Source: Candidatus Methanomethylophilaceae archaeon
GTDB taxonomy: Archaea > Thermoplasmatota > Thermoplasmata > Methanomassiliicoccales > Methanomethylophilaceae
Length of the DNA: 10,948 nucleotides
Reading direction: 5' to 3'
Assembly (NCBI GenBank): GCA_017395275.1
Contig: JAFPVN010000149.1
Coordinates: forward strand, 1-10,948
How positions within the stretch are numbered: the stretch's first letter is position 1; every line of letters begins with the position of its first letter. The notes beneath the pieces were generated by a model, which saw nothing but the letters and a program-made list of their open reading frames with translations, was not told the DNA's origin and did not search any database. Both the position numbers and the translations under genes were made by a program. Positions 1 through 6,072 of this stretch are shown piece by piece.

Positions 1-413
1 CCGATGCAATCGGCAAACTGGGAGACGACAGGTCGGCGGAGTTCGTAGGCTGCGGGTCCTGCAGGACGTCCAAGCAGAGGCCCATACTCCTCGGGGAGCT
101 GAGGGAGGTCGTGGCCGTAGCCACCGACGACGGTGAGAACGTGAACCGCGGATTCGGAAACGCCCCGGAGTTCAGGATCTATTCGCTGAAGGACGGTTCC
201 GAGCTGGAGAGGGTGAGCGTCGACCTCAGTGCAGGCGTGGCCGGGAGCAGTCACAGGGAGCACATCTCGTCCGTCCTCATGTCGCTGAACGCGCCCAAGT
301 ATATCGCGGTGTCGGAGATCGGCCACTATCCGGAGGAACTGATAACCGGACAGGGGATCAGGCTGGTCGTGACGAAGGAACGCATCAGGGACCTGCTCCA
401 GCGCCTTGGTTGA
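1..413 (+). CDS. NifB-like cofactor-biosynthesis protein with C-terminal NifX-type domain (5' partial)
   Basis: Only the last 136 residues are present; the frame is open from nt 3 to the TGA at 411-413. The first visible residues (DAIGKLGDD) resemble the conserved end of the NifB radical SAM core, which in known NifB proteins reads roughly ADAVGLLGED. A short linker with a Cys pair (GCGSC) follows. From about nt 111 comes a NifX/NifY-type domain (dinitrogenase iron-molybdenum cofactor family), with the hallmark opening VAVATDDG..V..GFG.A.EF.IY and the closing pattern E-[LI]-x-x-x-G-I-R-[LV]-V-V-T. NifB proteins build the Fe-S-C core of nitrogenase-type cofactors, and the NifX-like domain binds such clusters. 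NifB homologues also occur in methanogens that do not fix nitrogen, so diazotrophy cannot be concluded. GTG at 111 could be mistaken for a start, but the reading frame and homology continue upstream of it. The radical SAM Cys motif lies outside the window, so the NifB assignment rests on the tail. Confidence 0.68.
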   Translation, partial: DAIGKLGDDRSAEFVGCGSCRTSKQRPILLGELREVVAVATDDGENVNRGFGNAPEFRIYSLKDGSELERVSVDLSAGVAGSSHREHISSVLMSLNAPKYIAVSEIGHYPEELITGQGIRLVVTKERIRDLLQRLG

Positions 414-424
414 TGAGAATGGGA

Positions 425-510
425 TGGCGCCGAGAGGGAGATTTGAACTCCCGAGGTGATCCACCACGAACTTTCCAGGCTCGCGCCTTACCGGGCTGGG
501 CCATCTCGGC
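425..510 (-). tRNA. tRNA-Ser(GGA)
   Basis: Read on the minus strand, this folds as a class II tRNA. The acceptor GCCGAGA pairs with TCTCGGC. The D arm contains AGCCCGGTAA. The anticodon stem CGAGC/GTTCG holds the loop CTGGAAA with anticodon GGA at 474-476. A long variable arm with TGGTGGATCACC follows, then the T arm GGGAG-TTCAAAT-CTCCC. The long variable arm and the GGA anticodon identify serine (UCC/UCU codons). The discriminator is G and the CCA end is encoded (425-427). No intron is visible. Its 3' end faces the NifB-like gene with an 11-nt gap. Confidence 0.95.
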
Positions 511-534
511 TTGAGCCACCCTATCTGCTACATG

Positions 535-542
535 TTTAAAAA
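535..542 (-). promoter_or_regulatory. TATA box for tRNA-Ser
   Basis: TTTTTAAA on the minus strand lies 25-32 nt upstream of the mature tRNA 5' end at 510. This is the expected archaeal box A position. No other TATA-like sequence lies closer. Confidence 0.7.
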
Positions 543-619
543 GATTTGGTGGGTGACGTTCTGGGTGGGACGGTCGCCATACATTCGTCCGTCAGGCGTC
601 ATACGGATGTCTGGCACAT

Positions 620-1372
620 TCAGTCCCAGGTGATGCCGGAGACGGTGTCGGCGATGACGGGGCGTTTCCTTCTGGCGTCCTCGACGGCCTCGGGATCGTA
701 ATCGAAGGTGCTCACGCTCTCCCCTTCGACCGTGACGAGGGTGCTCCCGTCCGGGGACAGGACTCTGGAACCGGCGAAGAACTCCATCCCCTCGTAGGTG
801 CCGATGTTGTTCACGAACACCAGGTACGACGTGTTCTCCAGCGCCCTCGCGGGAAGCACGCGCTCGAACGCAGGTCTGGATGTGACGGGGGAGGCGGATA
901 TGACGATGTTCACCGTTGACCCCTCCATGGTGCAGCTCTTCAGCTGTTCGGGGAAGAATATGTCGTAGCAGACGCAGAGTCCGAATCTCACGCCTTTGAA
1001 ATCGAAGGTGAACGGGGTGGATCCCGGGATGAAGCGCTCCTTCTCGGTGAACGGAGGGAAGTTGGGGAGATGGACCTTCCTGTACGTCCTCACGGAATCG
1101 GATATCACGTATCCGGCATCGTAGGTCCCGTCCGCCCTGTACTCCGGGCCGCCGGCCACTATGCATATGCCGCGTTCCGAAGCGATGTCCTTCAGCCTGT
1201 CCAGCGTCCGGCGCATCTCTTCATCATGGTCGCCGTCCGAGAAGTAGCCCGTGAGGAACATCTCCGGGAATACGTACATGTCCGCATCCGTTTTCAGGCA
1301 CTCCTCGATCCTGGCGAGGTTCTCGTCTATGCGTCCCGTGGACGTCCTGACCTGACAGAGTGCGATACGCAT
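620..1372 (-). CDS. Carbon-nitrogen hydrolase (nitrilase superfamily)
   Basis: This is a 250-residue single-domain amidohydrolase. The Glu-Lys-Cys triad of the nitrilase superfamily is visible: E37 in VFPEMFLTGY, K99 in YRKVHLP, and C135 in CVCYDIFFPE. Enzymes of this fold attack amides or nitriles through the Cys and typically release ammonia. The substrate cannot be read from the sequence; members include omega-amidases, N-carbamoyl hydrolases and glutaminase domains. The Lys-to-Cys spacing (36 residues) is shorter than I recall for the glutaminase domains of NAD synthases (about 55) and nearer Nit2-type enzymes. The frame extends 20 codons further upstream, but I chose ATG at 1372: homology begins exactly at MRIALCQV, and the TATA box at 1395-1400 puts transcription initiation next to it. 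No signal peptide or membrane segment is present, so the protein is probably cytosolic. It diverges from nadE across 89 nt, which suggests but does not prove a nitrogen- or NAD-related role. Confidence 0.88.
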   Translation of the reverse strand: MRIALCQVRTSTGRIDENLARIEECLKTDADMYVFPEMFLTGYFSDGDHDEEMRRTLDRLKDIASERGICIVAGGPEYRADGTYDAGYVISDSVRTYRKVHLPNFPPFTEKERFIPGSTPFTFDFKGVRFGLCVCYDIFFPEQLKSCTMEGSTVNIVISASPVTSRPAFERVLPARALENTSYLVFVNNIGTYEGMEFFAGSRVLSPDGSTLVTVEGESVSTFDYDPEAVEDARRKRPVIADTVSGITWD

Positions 1373-1394
1373 GAATCCGTGATGCCCTGTTGGG

Positions 1395-1400
1395 ATATAA
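1395..1400 (-). promoter_or_regulatory. TATA box for the carbon-nitrogen hydrolase gene
   Basis: TTATAT on the minus strand is 23-28 nt upstream of ATG 1372. That spacing predicts a leaderless or near-leaderless transcript and supports the shorter start. No purine-rich ribosome-binding site precedes the ATG. Confidence 0.6.
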
Positions 1401-1430
1401 CTGTCCCCATGGCATCCCGCGGACAATAGC

Positions 1431-1437
1431 ATATTTA
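1431..1437 (+). promoter_or_regulatory. TATA box for nadE
   Basis: ATATTTA lies 25-31 nt upstream of ATG 1462. It is about 30 nt from the oppositely oriented TATA box of the hydrolase gene, so the two promoters are back to back and could share regulation. No clear operator repeat was seen between them. Confidence 0.6.
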
Positions 1438-1461
1438 CGTTCCTAAGGCCATTCTCCGCTC

Positions 1462-2247
1462 ATGTCAGCAGACAGGCTTCCGCGTACAACCGAGGACGAT
1501 GCGGTGGAGCTCCGCGGCTTCATCAGGAGATATGTCGACAACAGCAACTCCAAAGGGGTTGTCGTCGGGTTCAGCGGAGGCATCGATTCCGCCGTCGTCG
1601 TGAAGCTTGCGGCGGATGCGCTGGGGCCGGAGAACGTCCATGCGTTGTTCATGCCGTCCAAGGCCACCCCCGAGGCGGATTACGAATGCACGTCGAGGAT
1701 GGCGAAGGAATGGGGCATCGGCCTCGAAACCATCGACATCCAGCCTGCAGCCGACGCGTTCGCGGGGATGCTCGGAGGGGACCTCACCGCGCTGGAGATG
1801 GGCAACATCACCGCAAGGTGCAGGATGACCCTGCTCTATGCGAGGGCGAAGAGCCTCGGATGCATAGTCCTGGGCACGTCAAACCAGAGCGAGTACATGA
1901 TGGGATATTTCACCAAGCACGGCGACGGGGGATCCGATGCCGCGCCAATCGTCGGACTGTACAAGACGAACGTGAGGCAGCTGGCAAGGATCATAGGCGT
2001 CCCGGAGGACATCATCGACAAGCCACCGTCGGCAGGGCTCTGGGAGGGACAGACCGACGAGGGGGAGATGGGCATCACCTACGCCGATCTGGACCACGTG
2101 CTCTTCGAGTTGGAGGGAGGCAGGACGGATGCGGAAATCTCCGACGACACCGGTCTGCCGATGGAAAAGGTCGCCGAGATCAGGGCCCGCGTGAAGTCCA
2201 TGGCCCACAAGAGGGTGCCGCCAGCAAGACCAGGGAAGACTTACTGA
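1462..2247 (+). CDS. nadE: NAD+ synthase, ammonia-dependent type
   Basis: This 261-residue enzyme amidates nicotinic acid adenine dinucleotide to NAD+ with ATP, the last step of NAD biosynthesis. It belongs to the adenine-nucleotide alpha-hydrolase (PP-loop) fold. The PP-loop SGGIDS is at residues 38-43. Further family signatures are GTSNQSEYMMGYFTKHGDGG (ending near residue 157), the P..GLYKT segment, and KPPSAGLWEGQTDE from residue 187, which contributes to the NaAD and ATP sites. The length matches single-domain bacterial and archaeal NadE (about 260-275 residues). There is no N-terminal glutaminase domain, so the nitrogen donor should be free ammonia unless a separate partner supplies it. 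A nitrilase-superfamily protein is encoded divergently 89 nt away, a suggestive arrangement. The start is ATG 1462, set by the TATA box 25-31 nt upstream; the transcript is probably leaderless. All key motifs are intact. Confidence 0.96.
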   Translation: MSADRLPRTTEDDAVELRGFIRRYVDNSNSKGVVVGFSGGIDSAVVVKLAADALGPENVHALFMPSKATPEADYECTSRMAKEWGIGLETIDIQPAADAFAGMLGGDLTALEMGNITARCRMTLLYARAKSLGCIVLGTSNQSEYMMGYFTKHGDGGSDAAPIVGLYKTNVRQLARIIGVPEDIIDKPPSAGLWEGQTDEGEMGITYADLDHVLFELEGGRTDAEISDDTGLPMEKVAEIRARVKSMAHKRVPPARPGKTY

Positions 2248-2261
2248 ATGCGATGACTATC

Positions 2262-2269
2262 TTTAAATA
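2262..2269 (+). promoter_or_regulatory. TATA box for tRNA-Glu
   Basis: TTTAAATA lies 26-33 nt upstream of the tRNA 5' end at 2295. It begins only 15 nt after the nadE stop codon, so tRNA-Glu has its own promoter rather than depending on nadE read-through. Confidence 0.7.
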
Positions 2270-2294
2270 GCAGGTCTCTATAATCCGATTGCTT

Positions 2295-2367
2295 GCTCCT
2301 GTAGTGTAGCGGCCAATCATGAAGCCCTCTCGAGGCTTCGACTCGGGTTCAAATCCCGGCGGGAGCA
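2295..2367 (+). tRNA. tRNA-Glu(CTC)
   Basis: A 73-nt cloverleaf. The acceptor GCTCCTG pairs with CGGGAGC with one T-G wobble. The D arm is TAGTGTAGCGGCCAATCA. The anticodon stem AAGCC/GGCTT holds the loop CTCTCGA with anticodon CTC at 2329-2331. The T arm is TCGGG-TTCAAAT-CCCGG and the discriminator is A. Anticodon CTC reads GAG glutamate codons. The 3' CCA is not encoded (the following bases are CTA), unlike tRNA-Ser in this window, so it must be added after transcription. No intron is visible. Confidence 0.95.
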
Positions 2368-2420
2368 CTATCTATTATCTACAACTCAGAAACCGACGGA
2401 TCATTGTTCCATCACGTCGT

Positions 2421-2449
2421 GAAAAATGGATGATTGGGCCCGTAGGCCC
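2421..2449 (-). terminator. Candidate terminator downstream of the zinc-ribbon membrane protein gene
   Basis: Just past the minus-strand stop at 2460 lies the hairpin GGGCC-cgta-GGCCC (2436-2449). In the direction of transcription a run of five T residues (2422-2426) follows. T-runs are the main termination signal known for archaeal RNA polymerase, and the hairpin may help. The stem is only 5 bp, so this is a moderate call. Confidence 0.4.
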
Positions 2450-2459
2450 GTAAGTGTTT

Positions 2460-2969
2460 TCAGTCCAGCGGCTTGCCGGTGAAGTACCTTCCGCAGAAGG
2501 GGCAGGTGGAGTTGGTCCCCTTGAACTCGAAGGACGCTCCGCAGTACTCGCATACCGCGTGGTGGATGTCCAGCGTGGAGGTCTTCTTGACCCTGTCCTC
2601 CTGGTCGACGAACGCGTATCCGGTAAGCCATCCCTTCTGGAGGAGCTCGCGGACTGCATCCCTGGTCTCGGGCTGCGTCCTTCCGACGGTGTCCGAGAGG
2701 ACATCGATGGTGAGGGACTCGGAGGAGCTGATGACGACTGCCATGCGCATCAGTTTCCTCTTCTTCGCGTACATCACCCATGTGAGCGGTACGCCCCAGA
2801 TACCCGATGCGGTGAACACGATACCGAGGATCATCATGATCCACCACGCGCCGCTGTGGTGGACCGCTCCGATGACGATCATGGGGATACCCGCGACGAA
2901 CAGGATTGACCAGATCAGCGCCATGTAGAAGTTCTTCTTGGTCGCTTTTATTATTTTGGTTGCTGACAT
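2460..2969 (-). CDS. Two-helix membrane protein with winged-helix-like segment and C-terminal zinc ribbon
   Basis: This is a 169-residue protein I do not recognise as a named family. Visible parts in order: a short basic N-terminus; two strongly hydrophobic segments at about 16-36 and 42-67, separated by a tight HHSGAWW turn; a basic patch AKKRKL at 68-73 that would sit on the cytoplasmic side; an amphipathic stretch of roughly 84-127 resembling a small winged helix (TIDVLSDTVGRTQPETRDAVRELLQKGWLTG in outline); and a zinc ribbon with C140-x2-C143 and C156-x2-C159. The layout suggests a membrane-tethered sensing or scaffold protein with cytosolic nucleic-acid- or protein-binding domains, but function is unknown. 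The frame extends 19 codons further upstream. I chose ATG 2969 because a TATA box lies 22-31 nt before it and the upstream codons encode nothing domain-like. It diverges from the transglutaminase-like gene. Confidence 0.8.
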   Translation of the reverse strand: MSATKIIKATKKNFYMALIWSILFVAGIPMIVIGAVHHSGAWWIMMILGIVFTASGIWGVPLTWVMYAKKRKLMRMAVVISSSESLTIDVLSDTVGRTQPETRDAVRELLQKGWLTGYAFVDQEDRVKKTSTLDIHHAVCEYCGASFEFKGTNSTCPFCGRYFTGKPLD

Positions 2970-2990
2970 TGATTGCGGTATCGTGAGCGG

Positions 2991-3000
2991 AATATAAGAA
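2991..3000 (-). promoter_or_regulatory. TATA box for the zinc-ribbon membrane protein gene
   Basis: TTCTTATATT on the minus strand lies 22-31 nt upstream of ATG 2969. A second AT-rich block, GATATATT (2999-3006), overlaps it, so the exact box is uncertain. Either is compatible with a near-leaderless start. Confidence 0.5.
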
Positions 3001-3106
3001 TATATCACGCAATCCCGAGCCGGCACAATCCAACATCATGGTATCTGGCACATGCGCATATGGTATTCGGGCATACGGCCTTCCTACCGTCCCGTAATCC
3101 TGAAAG

Positions 3107-3114
3107 CATTTATC
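3107..3114 (+). promoter_or_regulatory. TATA box for the transglutaminase-like gene
   Basis: CATTTATC lies 23-30 nt upstream of ATG 3137. This spacing favours ATG 3137 over the in-frame GTG at 3122, which would leave too little distance for initiation upstream of it. Confidence 0.5.
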
Positions 3115-3136
3115 GGGAGAAGTGCTATGTTTCGGC

Positions 3137-5521
3137 ATGCGCCCCTCAGTACGCCCGATCGCGGCGGTCGCCGCGGTCCTTGCGATGCTCGCGTTGTCGT
3201 TCCCGATTCAGATGACGGATGTCTCCGAGGCCTCCGGTCTGGAGCATTCGGATGAATACTATTACAATCAGATGGGCGAGAGGGACCAGGCGCTCTACAG
3301 ACAGATCTATGCCGCGGCGGTGAACTTCGAATCGGAGTTCATGTCCGGTTATTCGGACTGGAATATAGGTGCTGATGGTAAAGAGGTCAAAGATCCAAAA
3401 AGAGGAATCAATATAGTCGAAGCTGTCAGATTCGATCATCCAGAACTCTTCCATCTTGAGGCATGGATGTATCATGATAGCACAGGGCTAGTCAAACTGA
3501 AGTTTTCCATGGACAAGGCCGAATATGATGTGAAAAAAGCAGCAATAGATGATGCCGTTAATGGTTTTGACCTTTCTGGTTTGACCCGTAAGGCAGTCAT
3601 CGACAGCATCAATAGGGAGATTGCCACATCTACAGTGTACGATAAGGGTGGCGAACATGCACATGATATTTCGGGTGTGTTCGTCGATAAGAGGGCCGTA
3701 TGTGAAGGATATGGTTTGGCCTTCAAGTATCTGTGCAATATGAAGTCGATACCATGTGTTTGTGTGGAGGGGGATGCGACCTCCGACGGAACGGAGAAGG
3801 TTGGCCATCTTTGGAACTATGTGATGATGGGCAGCAAATGGTACGCCATGGACGTCACATGGAATGATACGGATTTATCTCTCCCTAATCCACCATACGT
3901 TACACAATTCACACTCGTAGGATCTGAAACTATTCACACCTACTCCGGGGATATCAATCTGAAGTTTAACGAATCGCATATTCCTGGGGAGATGCACAAT
4001 TATTACGTTTTACCTGAAATCGAAGAGACAGGATACAGCGGCACGATCGGCACCGATACTGTCTTCGACTTCGCCAATCCCAGCACGTATTACTACGACA
4101 AGCTCACGGCCAACGGCAAGAAAGCGTACACGGCCATAGTCAAGGGCCTGATGGAATTCAACCCCCACATCGAGACGGGTGTGGCCGGCGATGCCAATGC
4201 GATATGGGATGCGGTGCGTGCCATAAGGTATGACAGGCAGGACCTGTTCCAGATGCCGAGAGGGAATATCCAATACAGTCCCGCCGACGGGAGACTGGAC
4301 CTCATCTACGGGATCACCGAGGATAAGTACAACGAGATGCGCGACGCGGTCCTGAAGGCGCTGATCCCCATGGACAGGGCGCTGATGGGATGCGGTTCCG
4401 TCTACGAGAGGGTGCTGGCGATCCACGACTACATCGTATCGAACACGCAATACGTCAAGACCGACAACGCCTGGGACATATACGGAACGCTGGTGGAGGG
4501 CAAATGCGTCTGCGAGGGATACGCACGCACGTTCCAGTACGTATGCTCGCTGTATGGCATAGAGGCAATATGCGTGAGCGGGGACGGTTACGGCAGCGGT
4601 GACAAGCCCGAGAACCACATGTGGAACCTCGTCCGCATGAACGACGGCAGATGGTATGGCATGGACGTCACCTGGGACGATCCGCTCGTGGGTGGGAAGG
4701 ATTCCGGAGAGGTGTACTACACCTACTTCCTGGTCGGTTCGGATACGAAGAACGACCGCGGGAAGGCATTCTCGGAGTCCCACGTGGCCGGCATGATGCC
4801 ATCGGACGGAAAGACGCATATCTTCGGTTCCGATGACCTCCTTCCCGAGGTATACGCCAAGGATTACTACATCAGGCCGGGACAGCCGCTGGAGATCGTC
4901 ATCGACGGTACGGTCACGGTGGTGGATGGCAACTACGTCGCAACGGTGACGCTCGCCGAGCTCGAGGAGAAGCACGGGTACCTCCAGGGCAAGGGCACCG
5001 CAGTGGTCATGCTCGGGGAATCCGGTGCGAAGGTCGGCATGACCAGCGACAGTCTGGATGCTCTTATAAGATACATGCAGGGCGAGACCCTTGCGGACAT
5101 CTCCTTCACCTGCAGACCCTACACGGGCAAGATCGCCATCGGCCCCCTCGAGTTCGAGAACGACGCGTTCGCCTTCGGCATCGTGTCGGAATCGAAACCG
5201 GTCAAGCAGTCCGACATAGGCGGCGGCTTCGAGCTGAAGATGTACATCCCGTACTCCCCCAGCGGCTTCGAGTTCGCCGAACCGCTGATCAGGGCGTGGG
5301 ACGTCTCCACCGGGAAATCGGTGGAGGGAAGCACCTACGAGAACGGATTCGTCTGCTTCACATCCGATTCGATGGATTCGGGCTTCGTCGCCGGCAGCAC
5401 GCCGATCAAGGGTCTCACGGTACCGATGATCGTGGTCGTGCTGATCGCCGTTGTATTGTTCATACTCCTGCTGCTCAGGCACCATCACAGGAAGAAACTG
5501 AGGGCCAGGAACAGGCACTGA
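3137..5521 (+). CDS. Secreted, membrane-anchored protein with two transglutaminase-like domains
   Basis: A 794-residue protein. The N-terminus has a typical signal segment (basic MRPSVRP, then a hydrophobic stretch to about residue 24). The C-terminus has a single membrane segment at about 762-780 followed by a basic tail rich in His, Arg and Lys, so most of the protein should sit outside the cell. Two transglutaminase/cysteine-protease-like cores are visible, each with the Cys-His-Asp triad. Core 1 has C189 (AVCEGYG), H224 (GHLWNYV) and D239 (AMDVTWND). Core 2 has C459 (CVCEGYA), H494 (NHMWNLV) and D510 (GMDVTWDD). Such domains act as proteases, peptide cross-linkers or amidases at the surface; the substrate is not predictable. 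Both triads are complete, so both cores may be active. A beta-rich segment (about 580-750) precedes the anchor. An in-frame GTG at 3122 is an alternative start. The 5' half is clearly AT-richer than the rest (see the separate entry). Confidence 0.87.
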   Translation: MRPSVRPIAAVAAVLAMLALSFPIQMTDVSEASGLEHSDEYYYNQMGERDQALYRQIYAAAVNFESEFMSGYSDWNIGADGKEVKDPKRGINIVEAVRFDHPELFHLEAWMYHDSTGLVKLKFSMDKAEYDVKKAAIDDAVNGFDLSGLTRKAVIDSINREIATSTVYDKGGEHAHDISGVFVDKRAVCEGYGLAFKYLCNMKSIPCVCVEGDATSDGTEKVGHLWNYVMMGSKWYAMDVTWNDTDLSLPNPPYVTQFTLVGSETIHTYSGDINLKFNESHIPGEMHNYYVLPEIEETGYSGTIGTDTVFDFANPSTYYYDKLTANGKKAYTAIVKGLMEFNPHIETGVAGDANAIWDAVRAIRYDRQDLFQMPRGNIQYSPADGRLDLIYGITEDKYNEMRDAVLKALIPMDRALMGCGSVYERVLAIHDYIVSNTQYVKTDNAWDIYGTLVEGKCVCEGYARTFQYVCSLYGIEAICVSGDGYGSGDKPENHMWNLVRMNDGRWYGMDVTWDDPLVGGKDSGEVYYTYFLVGSDTKNDRGKAFSESHVAGMMPSDGKTHIFGSDDLLPEVYAKDYYIRPGQPLEIVIDGTVTVVDGNYVATVTLAELEEKHGYLQGKGTAVVMLGESGAKVGMTSDSLDALIRYMQGETLADISFTCRPYTGKIAIGPLEFENDAFAFGIVSESKPVKQSDIGGGFELKMYIPYSPSGFEFAEPLIRAWDVSTGKSVEGSTYENGFVCFTSDSMDSGFVAGSTPIKGLTVPMIVVVLIAVVLFILLLLRHHHRKKLRARNRH
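3361..4020 (+). other. AT-rich compositional island inside the transglutaminase-like gene
   Basis: Hand counts of 60-nt rows give about 37% G+C (3361-3420), 43% (3481-3540), 43% (3541-3600) and 43% (3901-3960). Rows 4021-4080, 4501-4560 and 4621-4680 give about 55-60%, and 3301-3360 about 52%. The frame is uninterrupted across both edges. The island covers the whole of core 1, including its catalytic Cys, His and Asp codons (3701-3853). A segmental replacement by recombination with a divergent homologue is the simplest explanation. Confidence 0.65.
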
Positions 5522-5541
5522 TCCATATAGCCAGACATGGG

Positions 5542-5553
5542 TTGATTAATCAA
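5542..5553. repeat. 12-bp palindrome TTGATTAATCAA
   Basis: A perfect 12-bp palindrome 20 nt after the stop of the transglutaminase-like gene, followed by a short T-run (TTTTAAAG). It could be a regulator site or part of the 3' end of that gene. AT-rich palindromes of this size can arise by chance, so its role is unproven. Confidence 0.35.
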
Positions 5554-5627
5554 TTTTAAAGTTATATATTAGACGTACCCCAGACCGCATACGTCCGTTC
5601 GTCCAGATAATTCATATCATAAAAGTA

Positions 5628-5641
5628 TAGTATATATACTA
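5628..5641. repeat. 14-bp palindrome TAGTATATATACTA in the promoter region of the 111-residue gene
   Basis: A perfect 14-bp palindrome, 10 nt upstream of the TATA box at 5652-5660. It may be an operator, or an alternative TATA element for an upstream start. Its simple TA-rich core lowers confidence. Confidence 0.35.
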
Positions 5642-5651
5642 GGGACTTCGG

Positions 5652-5660
5652 TATTTAAAA
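5652..5660 (+). promoter_or_regulatory. TATA box for the 111-residue repeat-family gene
   Basis: TATTTAAAA lies 27-35 nt upstream of ATG 5687, which supports that start rather than the in-frame TTG at 5666. The purine-rich AAGAGGA just before the ATG could serve as a weak ribosome-binding site if the transcript has a short leader. Confidence 0.6.
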
Positions 5661-5686
5661 CGACCTTGGATAGAAGGTCAAGAGGA

Positions 5687-6022
5687 ATGAAAATGGGCTT
5701 TTTCGACAGATTCAAGAAAAAGAAGAAAGCCAAGGATGCCGGAGCGCAGAAGACATCCGAGGCCGCTGCTGTACCGGCAGCTCCGGTTGAGGAGCCTCTC
5801 CCGACCGAACCGGTCCCGAGAGCGTTCGCAGTTGCAAGGAAGAAGAACAAGGAATACGTTGCCGCAGGCAAGTACAACGAGGAAAGGGCTGCGGTATTCG
5901 ATGCACAGATCTCTGCCATCGAAGCGTCGGACGCAAGCGACGATGCGAAGATGATGGATCTGGCGCAGACCATGGGCGGAATGCTCAGGGTAGCTCAGAT
6001 CCTTGCCAACGCAAACGCGTGA
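5687..6022 (+). CDS. Small protein with basic N-terminus and one copy of the 60-residue repeat domain
   Basis: A 111-residue protein in three parts. Residues 1-18 (MKMGFFDRF, then a Lys cluster) form a short basic, probably amphipathic helix of the sort that can sit on a membrane surface. Residues 19-44 are a low-complexity Ala/Pro/Glu linker. Residues 45-104 are one 60-residue helical domain. That domain aligns without gaps to the repeats of the large gene at 8280: I count 25 of 60 identities with repeat 5 and 21 of 60 with repeat 1. Shared positions include A6, N10, G17, Y19, E21, F27, Q30, I31, Q50 and the GGM at 53-55 of the unit. No membrane segment or Cys is present. Function is unknown; it may be a partner or regulator of the large protein. 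ATG 5693 (MGFFDRF) is an alternative start. The gene is convergent with the radical SAM gene, 50 nt apart. Confidence 0.82.
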   Translation: MKMGFFDRFKKKKKAKDAGAQKTSEAAAVPAAPVEEPLPTEPVPRAFAVARKKNKEYVAAGKYNEERAAVFDAQISAIEASDASDDAKMMDLAQTMGGMLRVAQILANANA

Positions 6023-6035
6023 TCCTCAACCGGAA

Positions 6036-6062
6036 ACGAACGGCACCGCGGGTGCCGTTCGT
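6036..6062. terminator. Perfect 12-bp hairpin between two convergent genes
   Basis: The stem 6036-6047 pairs perfectly with 6051-6062 around a 3-nt GCG loop. It lies in the 50-nt gap between the stop codons at 6022 (+) and 6073 (-). Position and symmetry fit a bidirectional terminator or 3'-end stabiliser. Only a short T-run (6071-6073) follows on the plus strand, so it lacks the classic hairpin-plus-T layout. Archaeal polymerase does not usually need hairpins, so its action may be on RNA stability. Confidence 0.55.
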
Positions 6063-6072
6063 AAACCCCCTT

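Noticed and set aside
570..606. Short inverted repeat (TCCGT/ACGGA) downstream of the nitrilase-family gene
   Set aside because: A 5-bp stem with a 9-10 nt loop and no T-run; too weak to call a terminator.
528..1166. A 212-codon minus-strand frame overlapping the nitrilase-family gene
   Set aside because: Arg/His-rich out-of-frame reading of a gene with an intact Glu-Lys-Cys triad.
1686..2270. A 194-codon plus-strand frame within nadE
   Set aside because: Out-of-frame shadow of nadE, which carries all family signatures in the other frame.
4010..5518. A 502-codon open frame on the minus strand, antisense to the transglutaminase-like gene
   Set aside because: It mirrors a well-supported gene with signal segment, catalytic motifs and membrane anchor. 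Its product is rich in Val, Asp, His and Arg with no domain pattern, as expected of a GC-rich shadow frame.
5561..5686. A possible small RNA gene after the TTATATAT at about 5562-5569
   Set aside because: No recognisable RNA fold or family was seen. The AT-rich sequence is explained as promoter region of the 111-residue gene.
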